Assembly: GCA_914767715.1 (NCBI GenBank)
Contig: OU612073.1
Span: 22,508,001-22,572,000, forward strand
Origin: Membranipora membranacea
Taxonomy: Eukaryota > Bryozoa > Gymnolaemata > Cheilostomatida > Membraniporidae
Length of the DNA: 64,000 bases
Direction of reading: 5' to 3'
Positions 11,901 through 22,365 of this stretch are shown here, in pieces; the stretch's first letter is position 1; each line of letters starts with the position of its first letter. The position numbers and the translations under genes are program-made. The notes under the pieces were generated by a model that saw only the letters and a list, made by a program, of their open reading frames with translations, was not told the origin of the DNA and made no database searches.

Positions 11901-13490
11901 ACACAATGCAAAGACAAAGGTTCGAATTGAGAATTGTTTAAAGTGTATTAGTAGGCTGCCATGGATTTACAGCGAGTTCAGCCGGATTGTTGACAACTTT
12001 TTGATTGCCAGGCAGAGAACTCTCTAACAAGCAAGTAAAAAACTGCATTTTACAACAGAACTTGTGAAGGACAACAGCGAAGTAATCATTTAGCTTGTAA
12101 AAGGCTCGCACTTAACAATCTCACTTGGACAATAAAGGTTAGTACTTATATGTTGGAAGTTTTATCATTTACATATGTTAGATTGTGGAAACTATGATAG
12201 GGATGAAAAAGCAACCACTTACTCAAATCTATGTATAAGATGACATTGCAGTAAGAAGTTTCCATTCCATAGAGTATGATTGACTTTTTAACATCGCTCA
12301 AAGCTGAATAAAGGTTTAATAATATGTTTGGAATTTGTTTCTGATGATCCAACTCCAAGAGCAATTCAGTCGTCTATCAATGGTGAGTAAAATTGGCAAA
12401 GAACACTCTGATATCTGATCGAACCGCACAACAAATGATTGGGCTGATGGCACTAATTAACATATTATGCATTTAATGAAGTAAAGCTATATCTATGTGA
12501 ACTTGATAGTCACTTCCCTTTTTGAGTTCTGCCAAAGCTTTAACCTGGTATTGATTATCATCATGAGCAAAATATAGGTATACAGCCCCAGAGCCACCGC
12601 ATGCACGATTAATTTGAGCTGTTAATCCCCAAAGAAAGAAGGCAAATGTTTCACTCTTGAACAAAAATAAACACAAATGAATATGTCGTTGGACAAAAAT
12701 TGTTTGTTTAGATGCAAGCATATCAAAATGCATAGATATCTTACATACTTCTATTTATTCTTACAGTATAGGTCATAGGATAAGCAAGAACCTCTACAAA
12801 TTAATTCACAATCAAAATGCATGGAAGTGTGTCTAAGAATTGTTCAGTTCCAAAAAAAGCCATTTTTGCTGCATGAAGTTCCAGAATGTCCTAGAAGACA
12901 ATCCATTTTGAGATGCATTACTGTGTTTCCTGTTTCAGGATAAAAATACTGCAATTTAATGATCAGTAATGAATGACTATTGTTTGAGTTTCAGGATATC
13001 CTCAACATGTCTTTTAGGGCCTCCTCCTGACAGTGCGAACTAAGATTGATGTTGTATAACTGGGTATTACTCTAGGAAATAAGACAATCAAAATGTAATC
13101 AATTACAATTGATCAAAGCTTACAGAGGTTCCAATTAGAATACATGAAATTACAGCTTGTAACCAGATCAATTGTTTGATTACAACGGTCATCAAAAATG
13201 TCGCATATAGTATGAGGATGTCCCTCCATGACATGACAAAAAATACATGATTCTGAAAGCTCATTGTTTGAGGTTTTATTGATGTTATCATTATTTTTGA
13301 AGTTGCAGTCTTGAGGTTATTATTTTCATATTGATTAACAAATCCACAACATATCAATTGACAAGGGTTTTCTACTATGTAAACTGTTATAGAATGGATT
13401 TTGCCTAGTCAGAGTAAGTATTCAATCTCAATAACTCCTCTCTGATATGAGGTCAAACACTTGATGCAAAAAAAGAATGATCCCCAAATG
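8970..13490. other. Long intergenic stretch, no convincing gene
   Basis: No exon pattern, paralogue or domain was recognised. The largest open frame (11126-11482) is listed separately. An open frame at 12473-12733 on the minus strand lacks any recognisable feature. Words near 12990 (GTTTCAGGATATCC) resemble the end of the 1004-bp tandem unit, hinting at an older relic of the same sequence. Confidence 0.4.
11126..11482 (+). other. Unclassified open frame, 118 codons
   Basis: An open frame of 118 codons that I do not recognise. The composition is ordinary, with no signal peptide, cysteine framework or transposase motif. The opposite strand is also open over 11113-11310. It could be an exon or a remnant of a transposable-element protein, or chance. 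No splice-supported partner exon was found. Confidence 0.15.
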
Positions 13491-13495
13491 GTTCA

Positions 13496-13570
13496 TATAT
13501 AAAGCAGCTTCACCAAAGTGGACAATCAGTTTTCTACTTTTAGAGCAACTAACTAAACTCCAGACAAACT
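13496..13570 (+). promoter_or_regulatory. TATA box and 5'UTR exon of secreted-peptide gene 3
   Basis: TATATAAA at 13496-13503 precedes a leader exon ending at 13570 before a GTAAGTATC donor. The matching acceptor is CTCTTTTCAG ending at 13740, eight nt before the ATG. The layout matches gene 2. Confidence 0.7.
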
Positions 13571-13748
13571 GTAAGTATCATTTTCAAACATCATTTCTCT
13601 TATAATTCAGTAAGATAATGAAAGAACATTTTGTGAAGAAACGTCAATTAACTGAATACCAATGAAGACCAGTCAAGATATAACTCTAAGACAAATATTA
13701 TTTTTGTGTGTTATACGTATCATTTATTCTCTCTTTTCAGATAGGAAA

Positions 13749-14207
13749 ATGAAGTTATTTGCTGTAATCTCCCTGGTAATTGCTGCACTCTGTAAATTTA
13801 AACATATTATCACTAAATGACTGACACCCACCAGATATAGCAGTGAAGATTACCTTCATTTGTAAATTTTTTGTATTTCTCGCCCTCATGTATATCACTA
13901 CAGAAACTTCCTTTTGCTAACATATCAAGCCAGAAGCTATTCATCCAAGAAGATCATGGAAACCATAAGGGGCTGAAACTTTGAGTGAAGGGCTGGGAAG
14001 CATTATTGAGAAGAGTTTCTGGTGATATTTCCACTTTATTTGTAAAATATTTGAAATTATCTATATTCATGCATCTAAGAACATTAGAATATTAGTATGT
14101 TGGTATAATATCCATAACTTGTTATATTTCCAGCTGTTACACGGACAGAAGGTGCCTCATTAGCCGAAGTACTTGCCGCTCAATTTGCCATTACAAATCT
14201 TGGTTAA
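13749..14207 (+). CDS. Small secreted peptide, family member 3 (exons 13749-13791, 14134-14207)
   Basis: Predicted 38-residue precursor. Exon 13749-13791 encodes the signal peptide MKLFAVISLVIAAL and again ends after 43 nt in phase 1 (donor GTAAAT). The last exon starts at 14134 after TATTTCCAG, with SVTRTEGA aligned to AVTHTEAG of gene 1, and stops at TAA 14205-14207. The mature part is Ala/Leu-rich with one acidic residue, could form an amphipathic helix, and lacks cysteine. Its net charge is not strongly cationic, which weakens a simple antimicrobial-peptide reading. The exon architecture is shared with the neighbours; the function is unknown. Confidence 0.65.
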
Positions 14208-16140
14208 ACAAGCAAGGTAACTATAAAAATATTATAAAAATAATTATTAATCTAAAATATTTGATTGCTATCTTGTTGAGTGAAGAAACATACTATTCAT
14301 GCTTATGTGAAATGCACAATGGAACTGAATATCTAGAATCACTAGCTAGCCAATAAAAGATAATATCATGAATTTTTGTAATCACAAGGTGGCAGTTAGA
14401 TATGTGAGGGGCAATTTAACTTTTCATTTTGCCGTCGTCAGTCAACAACAACAATTATTTCTATAACAATTGTAACACAATTTATTGTAACAAAAATTGT
14501 AACAAAACTTTTATTGTAACTTTATTGTAACTTTTGTATCGCCCATTTTATCATTTCTTTTCACTATAATAATATGGCAACATGTTTTGATGATATAGAT
14601 GATCGAAATTTTACGTTGTGTTCATAAAATTTGGCTCAACCCTAGACATTCTAAAGAACACGTTGGTTTACATCCTCTTCAAATCCTACTTACATAAATT
14701 TGTAATTAATTAACATCCTTAGTAAAAGAAACAGTGATCTAATAATTACCATTAAATTTTCAGCAAATATCATAATTGTTGTCTACATTGGTAGTCTACA
14801 ATTATTTGATACTAGGAATTCATAATACACTGGGACAGAAAAAGGATAGCACAAATCTGAAAAGTGAGTGCATAACAATTTTAATCTCAAAATTTTGCTG
14901 AATATTCTATTCAAAGCTTGGTATTTTACCTGGTTAATAGCAGTGAGCAAAATAAAAGTAATGCAGAATAGGAATGTAGTATACAAATTCCTCTAACTTC
15001 ACAATTTAGAAAAGAGGAATGGACACGTTAAAACTGTTGGGAGCCTATCAAGGTTTTCAACTCTGTTTCCGATAGCATTAAATATTATCCTACACATTAC
15101 CACCAAGAACGCGGTTAATATACAAAAATGGTTATTTGAAATCAGTTGTCACATCACTTGCTACAACCCAAAGCATGGGCAGCAAATTTAATAACTCGTT
15201 GAAACCTTACACAATAATCACATATGATGAATTACACTTTATAATTAGTTCTGGGAACCATGACTTTACGTCAGGGGAATTTCAAATCATTGTACCAAAA
15301 TTCGATGATTCAGCAATTGTACATTCCACCATAACACCATTTACTTCAATATCAAATTCAAAAATGGTAGCTATGTGCGCTCTGTGGAAATGAACTCTGA
15401 TTTCTAATTATATGGGCAAATCTAGAGAAAATACCCTGTTTAAATCGCTGGCTATTGACATTCAAGGCTGGCTGAGAGAAAGGTATTGCATATGCCTTGC
15501 AATCATGGAACTTGTCATTTGCTAATGTACAACTGTTTGATAGGATTAAATTTCTTCCATTATTCACAGGCATGAATAGAACACAAAAATTTAAATAAAT
15601 ACAACTCATAATTTATGTGGATTTAGTAGGGTAGACACGCGATAAAAAATGCAGTGTGGACATGTTTTGCTTGCAGAGAAAGTTTATTGGTAACTGAGAT
15701 CAGCAAAGTGAAGAGAAAATTTTAAATGAAAATCAACTTAATAAATATCAAAATAGATTACATAAAAACATTATAGATCCAGGTTTAGATAGAGGATCCT
15801 CTGAATTCTCAAATTTGAATCTGAATTTCCAAACTATTCTACTCTCTAAAACAGGAAGAAATTTTTTCACATACTCCCATACCTTAGGGAGCTGATAAAA
15901 TTTTAGTACAGTGTTGGTATCAGTATTCAACTGTAACATGAACATTGGAGTTCCATTGAACAGATGATAAGCCTATTGAAACAACCATATCACTAAGGTC
16001 AATAATATCTGAATGATAGGAAAAAGGTGACAGCAAGAAAAATTTGTTCAGAGCCGCATGAGAGAATGAACGTAAAACTTTGGATTGCTCTACCTTTGTT
16101 AGTAGATCGTCTCTCTATTCTTAACCAATCTTCTCAATAG
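14208..16140. other. Intergenic stretch, no convincing gene
   Basis: AT-rich. Around 14455-14545 there is a loose repeat of ATTGTAAC words. Open frames at 15136-15393 (plus) and 15358-15609 (minus) overlap tail to tail and have no recognisable content. Confidence 0.4.
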
Positions 16141-16655
16141 ACAGTTTTCTGAGCTCTGATTTAGGCCTCAATTTTGGGTTGTCCTCTCTCCAGTTTGGTA
16201 CTTTTAACCCACGCCGCATAGGAAAAACGTGCTGAAAAGAGGGTTATCTTGAAAACCGCTTATAATAGGATAAAAATTATTTTTGATTCAGAATCTGCAG
16301 CATTGAAAACTCATGTGGACATAGTTTGGGAAATAATTATAGTATTTGGACAGTCAATTATAGCATTTTCCGCCTGTTTTGCGGACAATTTGGCAAAATC
16401 TTTCATGAGTTTCGTCACTAAAAAAAAGATTTATCAACATTCAATCCTCCAATGAATTGGAAACGCTCTCTGACAGGGTTTTCAATGGTGCAGACTCTGA
16501 ATCAAAAATCATTTTCATCCTAACATAAGCGGTTTTCAATATAACCCTCTTTCAGAAGGTTTTTCCTATGCGGCGTGGGTTAAAAGTACCAAACTGGAGA
16601 GAGGACAACTCCAAACTGAGGCATAAGTAAGAGCTCAGAGAATTTTCTATAGCTG
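16141..16655. mobile_element. Foldback element, arms about 175 bp, inserted in a peptide pseudogene
   Basis: The left arm (16141-16315) pairs with the right arm (16470-16655). Both carry, inverted, AACCCACGCCGCATAGGAAA and GTCCTCTCTCCAGTTTGGTA, and continue inward through TTTTTGATTCAGA. The loop of about 150 bp has no coding signal. Its right edge lies exactly where similarity between the minus-strand peptide copy and gene 4 stops, so it appears to have inserted there and removed the original stop codon. It is non-autonomous; the superfamily is not determined. Confidence 0.8.
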
Positions 16656-16971
16656 CATCAATCGCAGCACCTACAGCAGCTGTTCCGACTATTTTACCGA
16701 TGGCCGAGGAGAGTCCTGCTTCAGTATGTGTAACAGCTAAAATAGATGCGAAGTAGAAGCGAAAGTAAAGTTTGAACTGCAGAAACTTTTCTATTTTAAT
16801 TGGGCCAATGCTGTTGGGTCGAAATTGAGAGGATTCGGAGATTTGGTGAATTTAAGGTAAGACAACCAATAAAATGTGATTATCAAAGTAGAGGAGAAAG
16901 ATGAAGTCTCAACTTACCTAGAGCAGCAATGAGCAGGGAAATAAGTGCAAACAAACACCTTTGTTCTTTAT
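16552..16971 (-). pseudogene. Broken minus-strand copy of the secreted-peptide gene
   Basis: Read on the minus strand, exon 16971-16918 follows TTTCTGCAG and ends at a GTAAGTTG donor, matching the signal-peptide exon of gene 4, but a short deletion next to ATAAAGAA has removed the ATG. The last exon starts at 16736 after ATTTTAG and gives AVTHTEAGLSSAIGKIVG, then an Ala/Gly/Val-rich segment very like gene 4. It then runs into the foldback element and meets a stop only at 16554-16552. A leader exon with GTAAGTG donor at about 17233 and TATAAAAA at 17307-17300 are also kept. Promoter and splice sites thus survive while the start and true 3' end are lost. An unusual upstream start cannot be fully excluded. 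Confidence 0.65.
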
Positions 16972-17232
16972 CTGCAGAAATTCGAAACAAGTAAAATTTC
17001 AAAAAAGTATCACTTTACTAGGCATTAGAACTATTGAAAAAAATTAACATCAGCTGGCAGTAGGTGATGTACTGATATACCATATTGATATTACTATTGA
17101 GCCGGCAAAAGTAAGTGATAAAATAAGATTATAAAATTTTCTTACATATTTTTCCCCAGAACAATTTGCTTGCAAAGTTTTTTCAACTTTCCCCTAAAAC
17201 CTTTAAGATTTGAAAGAATATATTTCACTTAC

Positions 17233-17307
17233 AGATAGTTTTGGGAGTTCTTGACCTGCTGTAAATTAGAAAACTGATGCTTTAGTTCAGTTACAACTGT
17301 TTTTATA
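17233..17307 (-). promoter_or_regulatory. Relict TATA box and leader exon of the minus-strand peptide copy
   Basis: On the minus strand TATAAAAA (17307-17300) is followed by a leader exon containing CAAGAACTCC, ending at 17233 with a GTAAGTG donor. This mirrors CAAGAACTCTT and GTAAGTAA upstream of gene 2. It supports descent from a full gene and not from a processed copy. Confidence 0.55.
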
Positions 17308-17309
17308 CC

Positions 17310-18500
17310 TAGCATCATGACGAACTGATAATTTTTTTTTAAAGTTATTAAAACTTTTCTGCTTGTCTCTTGTAAGTGTTGCTGGCCATATTAATTATAG
17401 TCCATTCGCATTGAAAGTGGAAATGAGGCTTGATACAATTGGGTGCTTTCATTTTCTCCAGACACAGAATTTCTGTTGGTAAAATTGTTCTGTTAATCTT
17501 AATAGAATAACAATAGAAATAGAGAACATTTCATTAACTTATGATTCGCAGAATGTAGAAATGAGGGTAAGGTTAGAAAACTGCTTAGCAAACACCAAAT
17601 TAAAGCGATGGAAATGATGACAATAGAATCTAATGTTACATTTTAAGTTTTCAGTTGATCGATCCCCAACAAAAATAGATGATTATTGTAAGGTTAGCTC
17701 AGGGCTATGATTTTGGTTTATTCCATATTGCTGTGACTTGTCCTGAGTTGAAGAGGTTATGACAGGTTTTCCCCGTCAGCACTGGCAGCAGCGGATAAAT
17801 GTGATTCCTGGCAAATTTATTCACCATAAATAACCTGAGTTTGGTGGATACACTAGTGATACAAACGACTAAATACGCAACAGGTAGCATGATCAATTTA
17901 TCAGTATATGTCCTCCAAACTTACCCTGCAAAGCTGTTATATTGAACGGATTCACTCACTAAATCATTTATATTTTGATTATTTTCTTTGTAACTGTTTG
18001 CACAAAACACTGTTCATGCCTGTGAACTCATGGCATGTTAGATTCTCAATCCATGCTATATGAGAAATGGTGCCCAATTTACATCCACACTTTATTGGGC
18101 TTTTAGCAACATGAAGAATGTATTTGTGATTCTGTGTCCATATTATAGAAAAACAGACTAAAAAATATAATCAGTTGCTGAGATATTCACATGTAGATAC
18201 AGTTTTTGTAGAAGTCCTCTAAAGCTTCGGTTACTTTTTAGATGTCAGTAGGATCTACTTCTAATCAGTTGTTTTAGCCTCTTGAGTGTCTCAAATGTAT
18301 TGCTGTGGTGTCCTGTAAATTTAGTTATTTCCAGTTCTGTTAATAATCATTTAGCGCCCCTCGAAACAGGATGGATAGTCACTACAGTGGGTGGAGACTA
18401 TGGTGCTTCATTAGCTTAAGTGTTTCTTGTCATTATATCTTAAAGGAAACATCATATTCTGATGTCATCATATCTATTATTTTGAGGTTACCACAACCAC
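17310..18500. other. Intergenic stretch
   Basis: No gene or clear repeat recognised. The short minus-strand open frame 17705-17896 has no supporting feature. Confidence 0.4.
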
Positions 18501-19362
18501 AAGTGAAATAACTTCCTCCCTCAAGTGTAATAAACTGCTTCACCAACAAGTGTAATAATCTCTTCCCTCAAATGAAATAAAAAAAAAATCGCCGACAATT
18601 GTAATAATATCTTCCCTCGAATGTAATAAAAAATAAATCACCTACAAGTGTAATAATCTCTTCCCTCAAACGTAATAATTTTACTTGCCGGCAATTGTAT
18701 TGGAGAATAGAGAGGTCAGATCATCTGACAGCGCTATCACTGTGTTATATGCGCTGATGGTGTTTTTTTGCACCCCAAATTGTCATAATAGGGTTTTAAG
18801 TGTTATTTTCACACCGGCTTATGGTACAAATCAATAGGTTTATAACTATAATGAGTTAGGCCTATAACTCATAACCTTTTCCTCCGGTCCATTGCGGTGC
18901 TACTAACTAGGTGTGCTCCACTGCAGGTCAAATCTAGGAGGTTTATTGAAAGCTAGGAAAGAAAAATGGCCCGCTAGCTGCAGAATAGGTATGGTGAAAA
19001 ATGATCACATGGATGGATGAATGATGGATTGATTTTCATATGATTTAAATTTTTAGCCATTTACAATTATGTTGTCTCCCCTATACAACTCAAACGGATG
19101 GATTTTCATATGATTTAAGGCCCTATTATGACAATTTAGAGTGAAAAAAAACACCAAAAGGCGCATTTAACACAGTAATAGTGCTGTCAGATGATCGTGC
19201 CTCTCCATTCTCCAATACAATAAACGGCGAATAAAATTATTACATTTGAGGGAAGAGATTATTACACTTATGGGTGATTTTTTTTTTTCATTTAAGGGAA
19301 CAGATTATTACACTTGTTGGTGAAGCATTTTATTACACTTGAGGGAAGAAGTTATTACACTT
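18501..19362. mobile_element. Foldback element with tandem subrepeats in its arms
   Basis: The left arm (about 18501-18800) is built of repeated units of the form AGTGTAATAATCTCTTCCCTCA, with AAATGAAATAA and CACCAACA variants. The right arm (about 19113-19362) is the reverse complement (TGAGGGAAGA, ATTATTACACTT). Internal to the subrepeats both arms continue into a shared unique segment containing CATAATAGGG or its complement. Long inverted arms made of short tandem repeats are typical of Foldback/Galileo-type elements. There is no transposase frame in the roughly 310-bp centre. Confidence 0.8.
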
Positions 19363-20400
19363 AAGTGGCAGGAAAAAAACAGTGTTTTTAGAGTAAATAA
19401 GCATGCTGAATCCAGTTGCGGTGGTCATCGGCAGCGTGGCAGTATATAGCAGCATTAATTATTCAATAAAGTGCTCTCAGTGAAGATTGTAGTGTCTGAT
19501 ACAGCCAACAGATAACAAGAATGTATATGTTTCTAGGGTGAAAAAGCGAGCTGAATTCGACAATGAGGGTGTACCCAGTTGCAGTGGTCATCATCAGCAG
19601 TAGTGCGGCACCATATCCCACATCTTTTACAAATTTGCTTTTAGTTAGTGAAAATTGTAGTGTTTGATACAGTCAACGGTTAAGAGAGAGCAAGAATACA
19701 TGTTTCTTGGGTAAAAAAAGTGTGCTGAATCCAAAAGTCCAGAATAAAAAGGTAGCAAGGAGAAGGCTTAGAATATAAACGTGAGCAGTAGGCTTTATAC
19801 AGATATGATACATGTCATAAATAATTAATGACTGGCACAGTGGTGTTGCGTCGTGAGGATTGCACTGAATTATGAAGGACGCTCTAAGCCAGTAGTTTCC
19901 AGTCTAGAGTATTCATATGTTTATGGATAAGTCCTACAGCACTTCAATACTGTTGTGTTATATTATTGGTTTATGATGGTCTTGATACACTGCTGACAGA
20001 ATTCATGATAATATTCGTGAAATTAATAGTAGTTATATTAATACATATGGAAGTATATCATAAATCTCTGAATTGCATATTGAAGAAAATATGATGAGGA
20101 TGTTAAACTGCCTAGTAACCACTTACTCAAAGTAATGGATATGATGACATCGGAATATCACGTTTATTTTAAGACACAATGACAAGAAACACTTAAGCTA
20201 ATTGAGCACCATAGTATACAGGCATTGTAGTGACCAGCATATTTTGAGGTGCTAAATATTTATTAAGAAAACTGGAAACTACTAAATTTACGGGCCACCA
20301 CGGCTACACATGTAAATCACTCAACAGGCTAAAATAACTGAATGGAGGCAGATCATACAGAAATCTAGATTGTAATCTTGACAAAGCCTTGTTGAGAAAA
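19363..20400. other. Intergenic stretch
   Basis: No gene recognised. Two loosely similar segments (about 19385-19530 and 19530-19730) share AGAATGTATATGTTTCT/AGAATACATGTTTCT-like words and GTGCTGAATCC, suggesting an old local duplication. Confidence 0.35.
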
Positions 20401-20603
20401 TATCTAGGTGGCAAAATGGATTGGTGGGAAATCGTCCAGGTGGGAAACTAGATTGGTGGGAAAACATCCAGGTGGGAAAATGGCACTGTGGGAACTCAAC
20501 CAGGTGGGATAATGGCTCGGTGGGTAAATGTCCAGGTGGGAAAACAGCAGAGTGGGTTAACGGGAGGTGGGAAAATGGCTCGGTGGGAAAATGACATTGG
20601 GAA
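20401..20603 (+). repeat. Minisatellite of GGTGGGAAAATGG-type units
   Basis: About a dozen imperfect copies of a 15-17 bp unit (AGGTGGGAAAAT, TTGGTGGGAAA, CTCGGTGGGAAAATGG) run through 20401-20603. It lies within 90 bp of the signal-peptide exon of gene 4 and may occupy its leader intron or promoter. Confidence 0.85.
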
Positions 20604-20686
20604 AATAGGGCGGATTCAATTCTAATGCCTAGTGAAAGATATACCTGTTTGAAATGTTACTTGTTTCAAATCTCTACAGATAAAGA

Positions 20687-21026
20687 ATGGTGAAGAAGGT
20701 GTTTGCCTTTATCTCCCTGATCATTGCTGCTCTAGGTAAGTTGAGACTTCATCTTTCCACTCTATATTGAAAACCAAATTTGGGTTGTTGTCTTACCTCA
20801 AAGTCACTAGATCTCCAAACAATCTCAATTTGACCCAAAAGTATTGGCGAATATAAAAGAAAGTTTAAGATTCTGCGGTTCAAACTTCGCTTTCACTTCT
20901 AATTTGTTTCTGTTTCTGTTTACACATACTGAAGCAGGACTCTCATCACTCCTCGGTAAAGTCGTAGGAACAGCCGTTGTGGGTGCTGCGATTGATGTGG
21001 CTATTGTGAAGAGGACGCAAAAATGA
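20687..21026 (+). CDS. Small secreted peptide, family member 4 (exons 20687-20735 and about 20935-21026), acceptor damaged
   Basis: Exon 20687-20735 encodes a signal peptide beginning MVKKVFAFISLIIAAL, preceded by acceptor TCTCTACAG and ending at GTAAGTTG in phase 1. The last exon is clearly homologous from about 20917 on, but where the paralogues have CAG|CTGTTACA this copy reads TTTCTGTTTACA, so the normal AG acceptor is gone. The next AG (20933-20934) would splice in frame and drop only 18 nt of the leader boundary. The mature part starts GLSSLLGKVVG, is Gly/Ala/Val-rich, ends with a basic VKRTQK tail and stops at TGA 21024-21026. A cationic, helix-prone peptide of this size resembles antimicrobial peptides; that is inference. 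It may alternatively be a decaying gene. Confidence 0.55.
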
Positions 21027-22365
21027 CACCTGCAATCCTTGCTCCGCATTTGTCAAAAATCTGAAGTCGAAAAAGTGACACCTGCCATTCTGGCTTCTCA
21101 TAAGTCGAAAAACTGAAGTAAAAAATGTGACACCTGTAACTTTAACCCCTCATTTAACCTAATTCTAAAGACGCAAAAGTGCCACCTGCAATCCTGACTC
21201 CTTATTGGTCCAAATTCTGAAGTAGGAAAAGCGACACCGGCCATCCTGGCTCCTCATTGATCCAAAATCTGAAGTTGAAAAGTAACAACTGTTACCCTGA
21301 CTCCTCATTTGACCAAAATCTGAGGACGCGAAAGTGACACCTGCCATCCTGTGTACTCATTTGACCATAATCTGAGGACGTGAAAGTGACACCTGCCATC
21401 CTGGCTACTCATTTGATCAAAATCTCAGGACATAGAAGTAATACCAACCATCCTGGCTCCTCATTGGTTGAAAATCTTAAGTTGAAAAAGTGACACATGC
21501 CATACTGGTTTCTCATAGGTCGAAAATCTGACATATAAAAAGTGACACCTGTCACCCTAACCCCTCATTTGATCAAATTCTGAGCACGCAAAAGCCTCAT
21601 TGGTAGAAAATCTGAATTTTAAAAATGCAGGTGTCGAAAAAGTGAGGTCCAAAATCTGAAGCTGAAAGAGAGACACCTGCCATCCTTGCATCTCATTGGT
21701 CAAACATATGAAGAAAAAAAAGTGACACCTGTCACCCTAACTCCTCATTTGACCAAAATCTGGAGACGCGAAAGTGACACCTGCCATCCTGGCTTCTCAT
21801 TGATCCAAAATCTGAAGTCGAAATAGTAATACCTACAATCCTGGCTTCTCATTGGTCGAAAAACTGAAGTCAAAATAGTGATAACTGTTTTCCTGGCTCC
21901 TCATAGGTCCAAAATCTGAAACTGAAAGAGAGACACCTGCCATCCTGGCATCTCATTGGTCAAAAATCTGAAGAAAAAAAAGTGACACCTGTCACCCTAA
22001 CTCCTCATTTGACCAAAATCTGGAGACGCGAAAGTGACACCTGCCATCCTGGCTTCTCATTGATCCAAAATCTGAAGTCGAAATAGTAACACCTACAATC
22101 CTGGCTTCTCATTGGTAGAAAATCTGAAGTAAAAAAAATGACACCTGCTATCCTGGCATCTCATTGGTTGAAAATCTGAAGAAGAAAAAGTGACACCTGT
22201 CACCCTAACTCCTCATTTGACCAAAATCTGGAAACGCGAAAGTGACACCTGCCATCCTGGCTTCTCATTGGTTGAAAATCTGAAGTAAAAAAAGTGACAC
22301 CTGCCATCCTGGCTCCTCATTGGACGATTTTCTAAAATTGAAAAAAGTGACACCTTTCACCCTGC
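21010..22365 (+). repeat. Minisatellite of about 52 bp, roughly 26 imperfect copies
   Basis: Copies carry AAAGTGACACCTGCCATCCTGG, then CTCCTCATTGGTC, then AAAATCTGAAGTCG, with steps of 50-54 bp (for example 21024, 21076, 21127, 21178, 21229, 21281, 21333, 21385). Some blocks are repeated as higher-order units (about 21660-21850 and 21930-22110). The first unit overlaps the last codons and stop of peptide gene 4 (GACGCAAAAATGACACCTGC), so the array seems to have grown from the 3' end of that gene. Confidence 0.9.

Noticed and set aside
12473-12733. 86-codon minus-strand open frame
   Set aside because: No domain, no splice support and no paralogue in the window.
16249-16455. 68-codon frame in the foldback element
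   Set aside because: It spans arm and loop of a non-autonomous element and resembles no transposase.
21010-22365. CRISPR-like array
   Set aside because: Units are contiguous and diverged throughout, with no constant repeat and unique spacer pattern, in a eukaryotic genome. It is a minisatellite.
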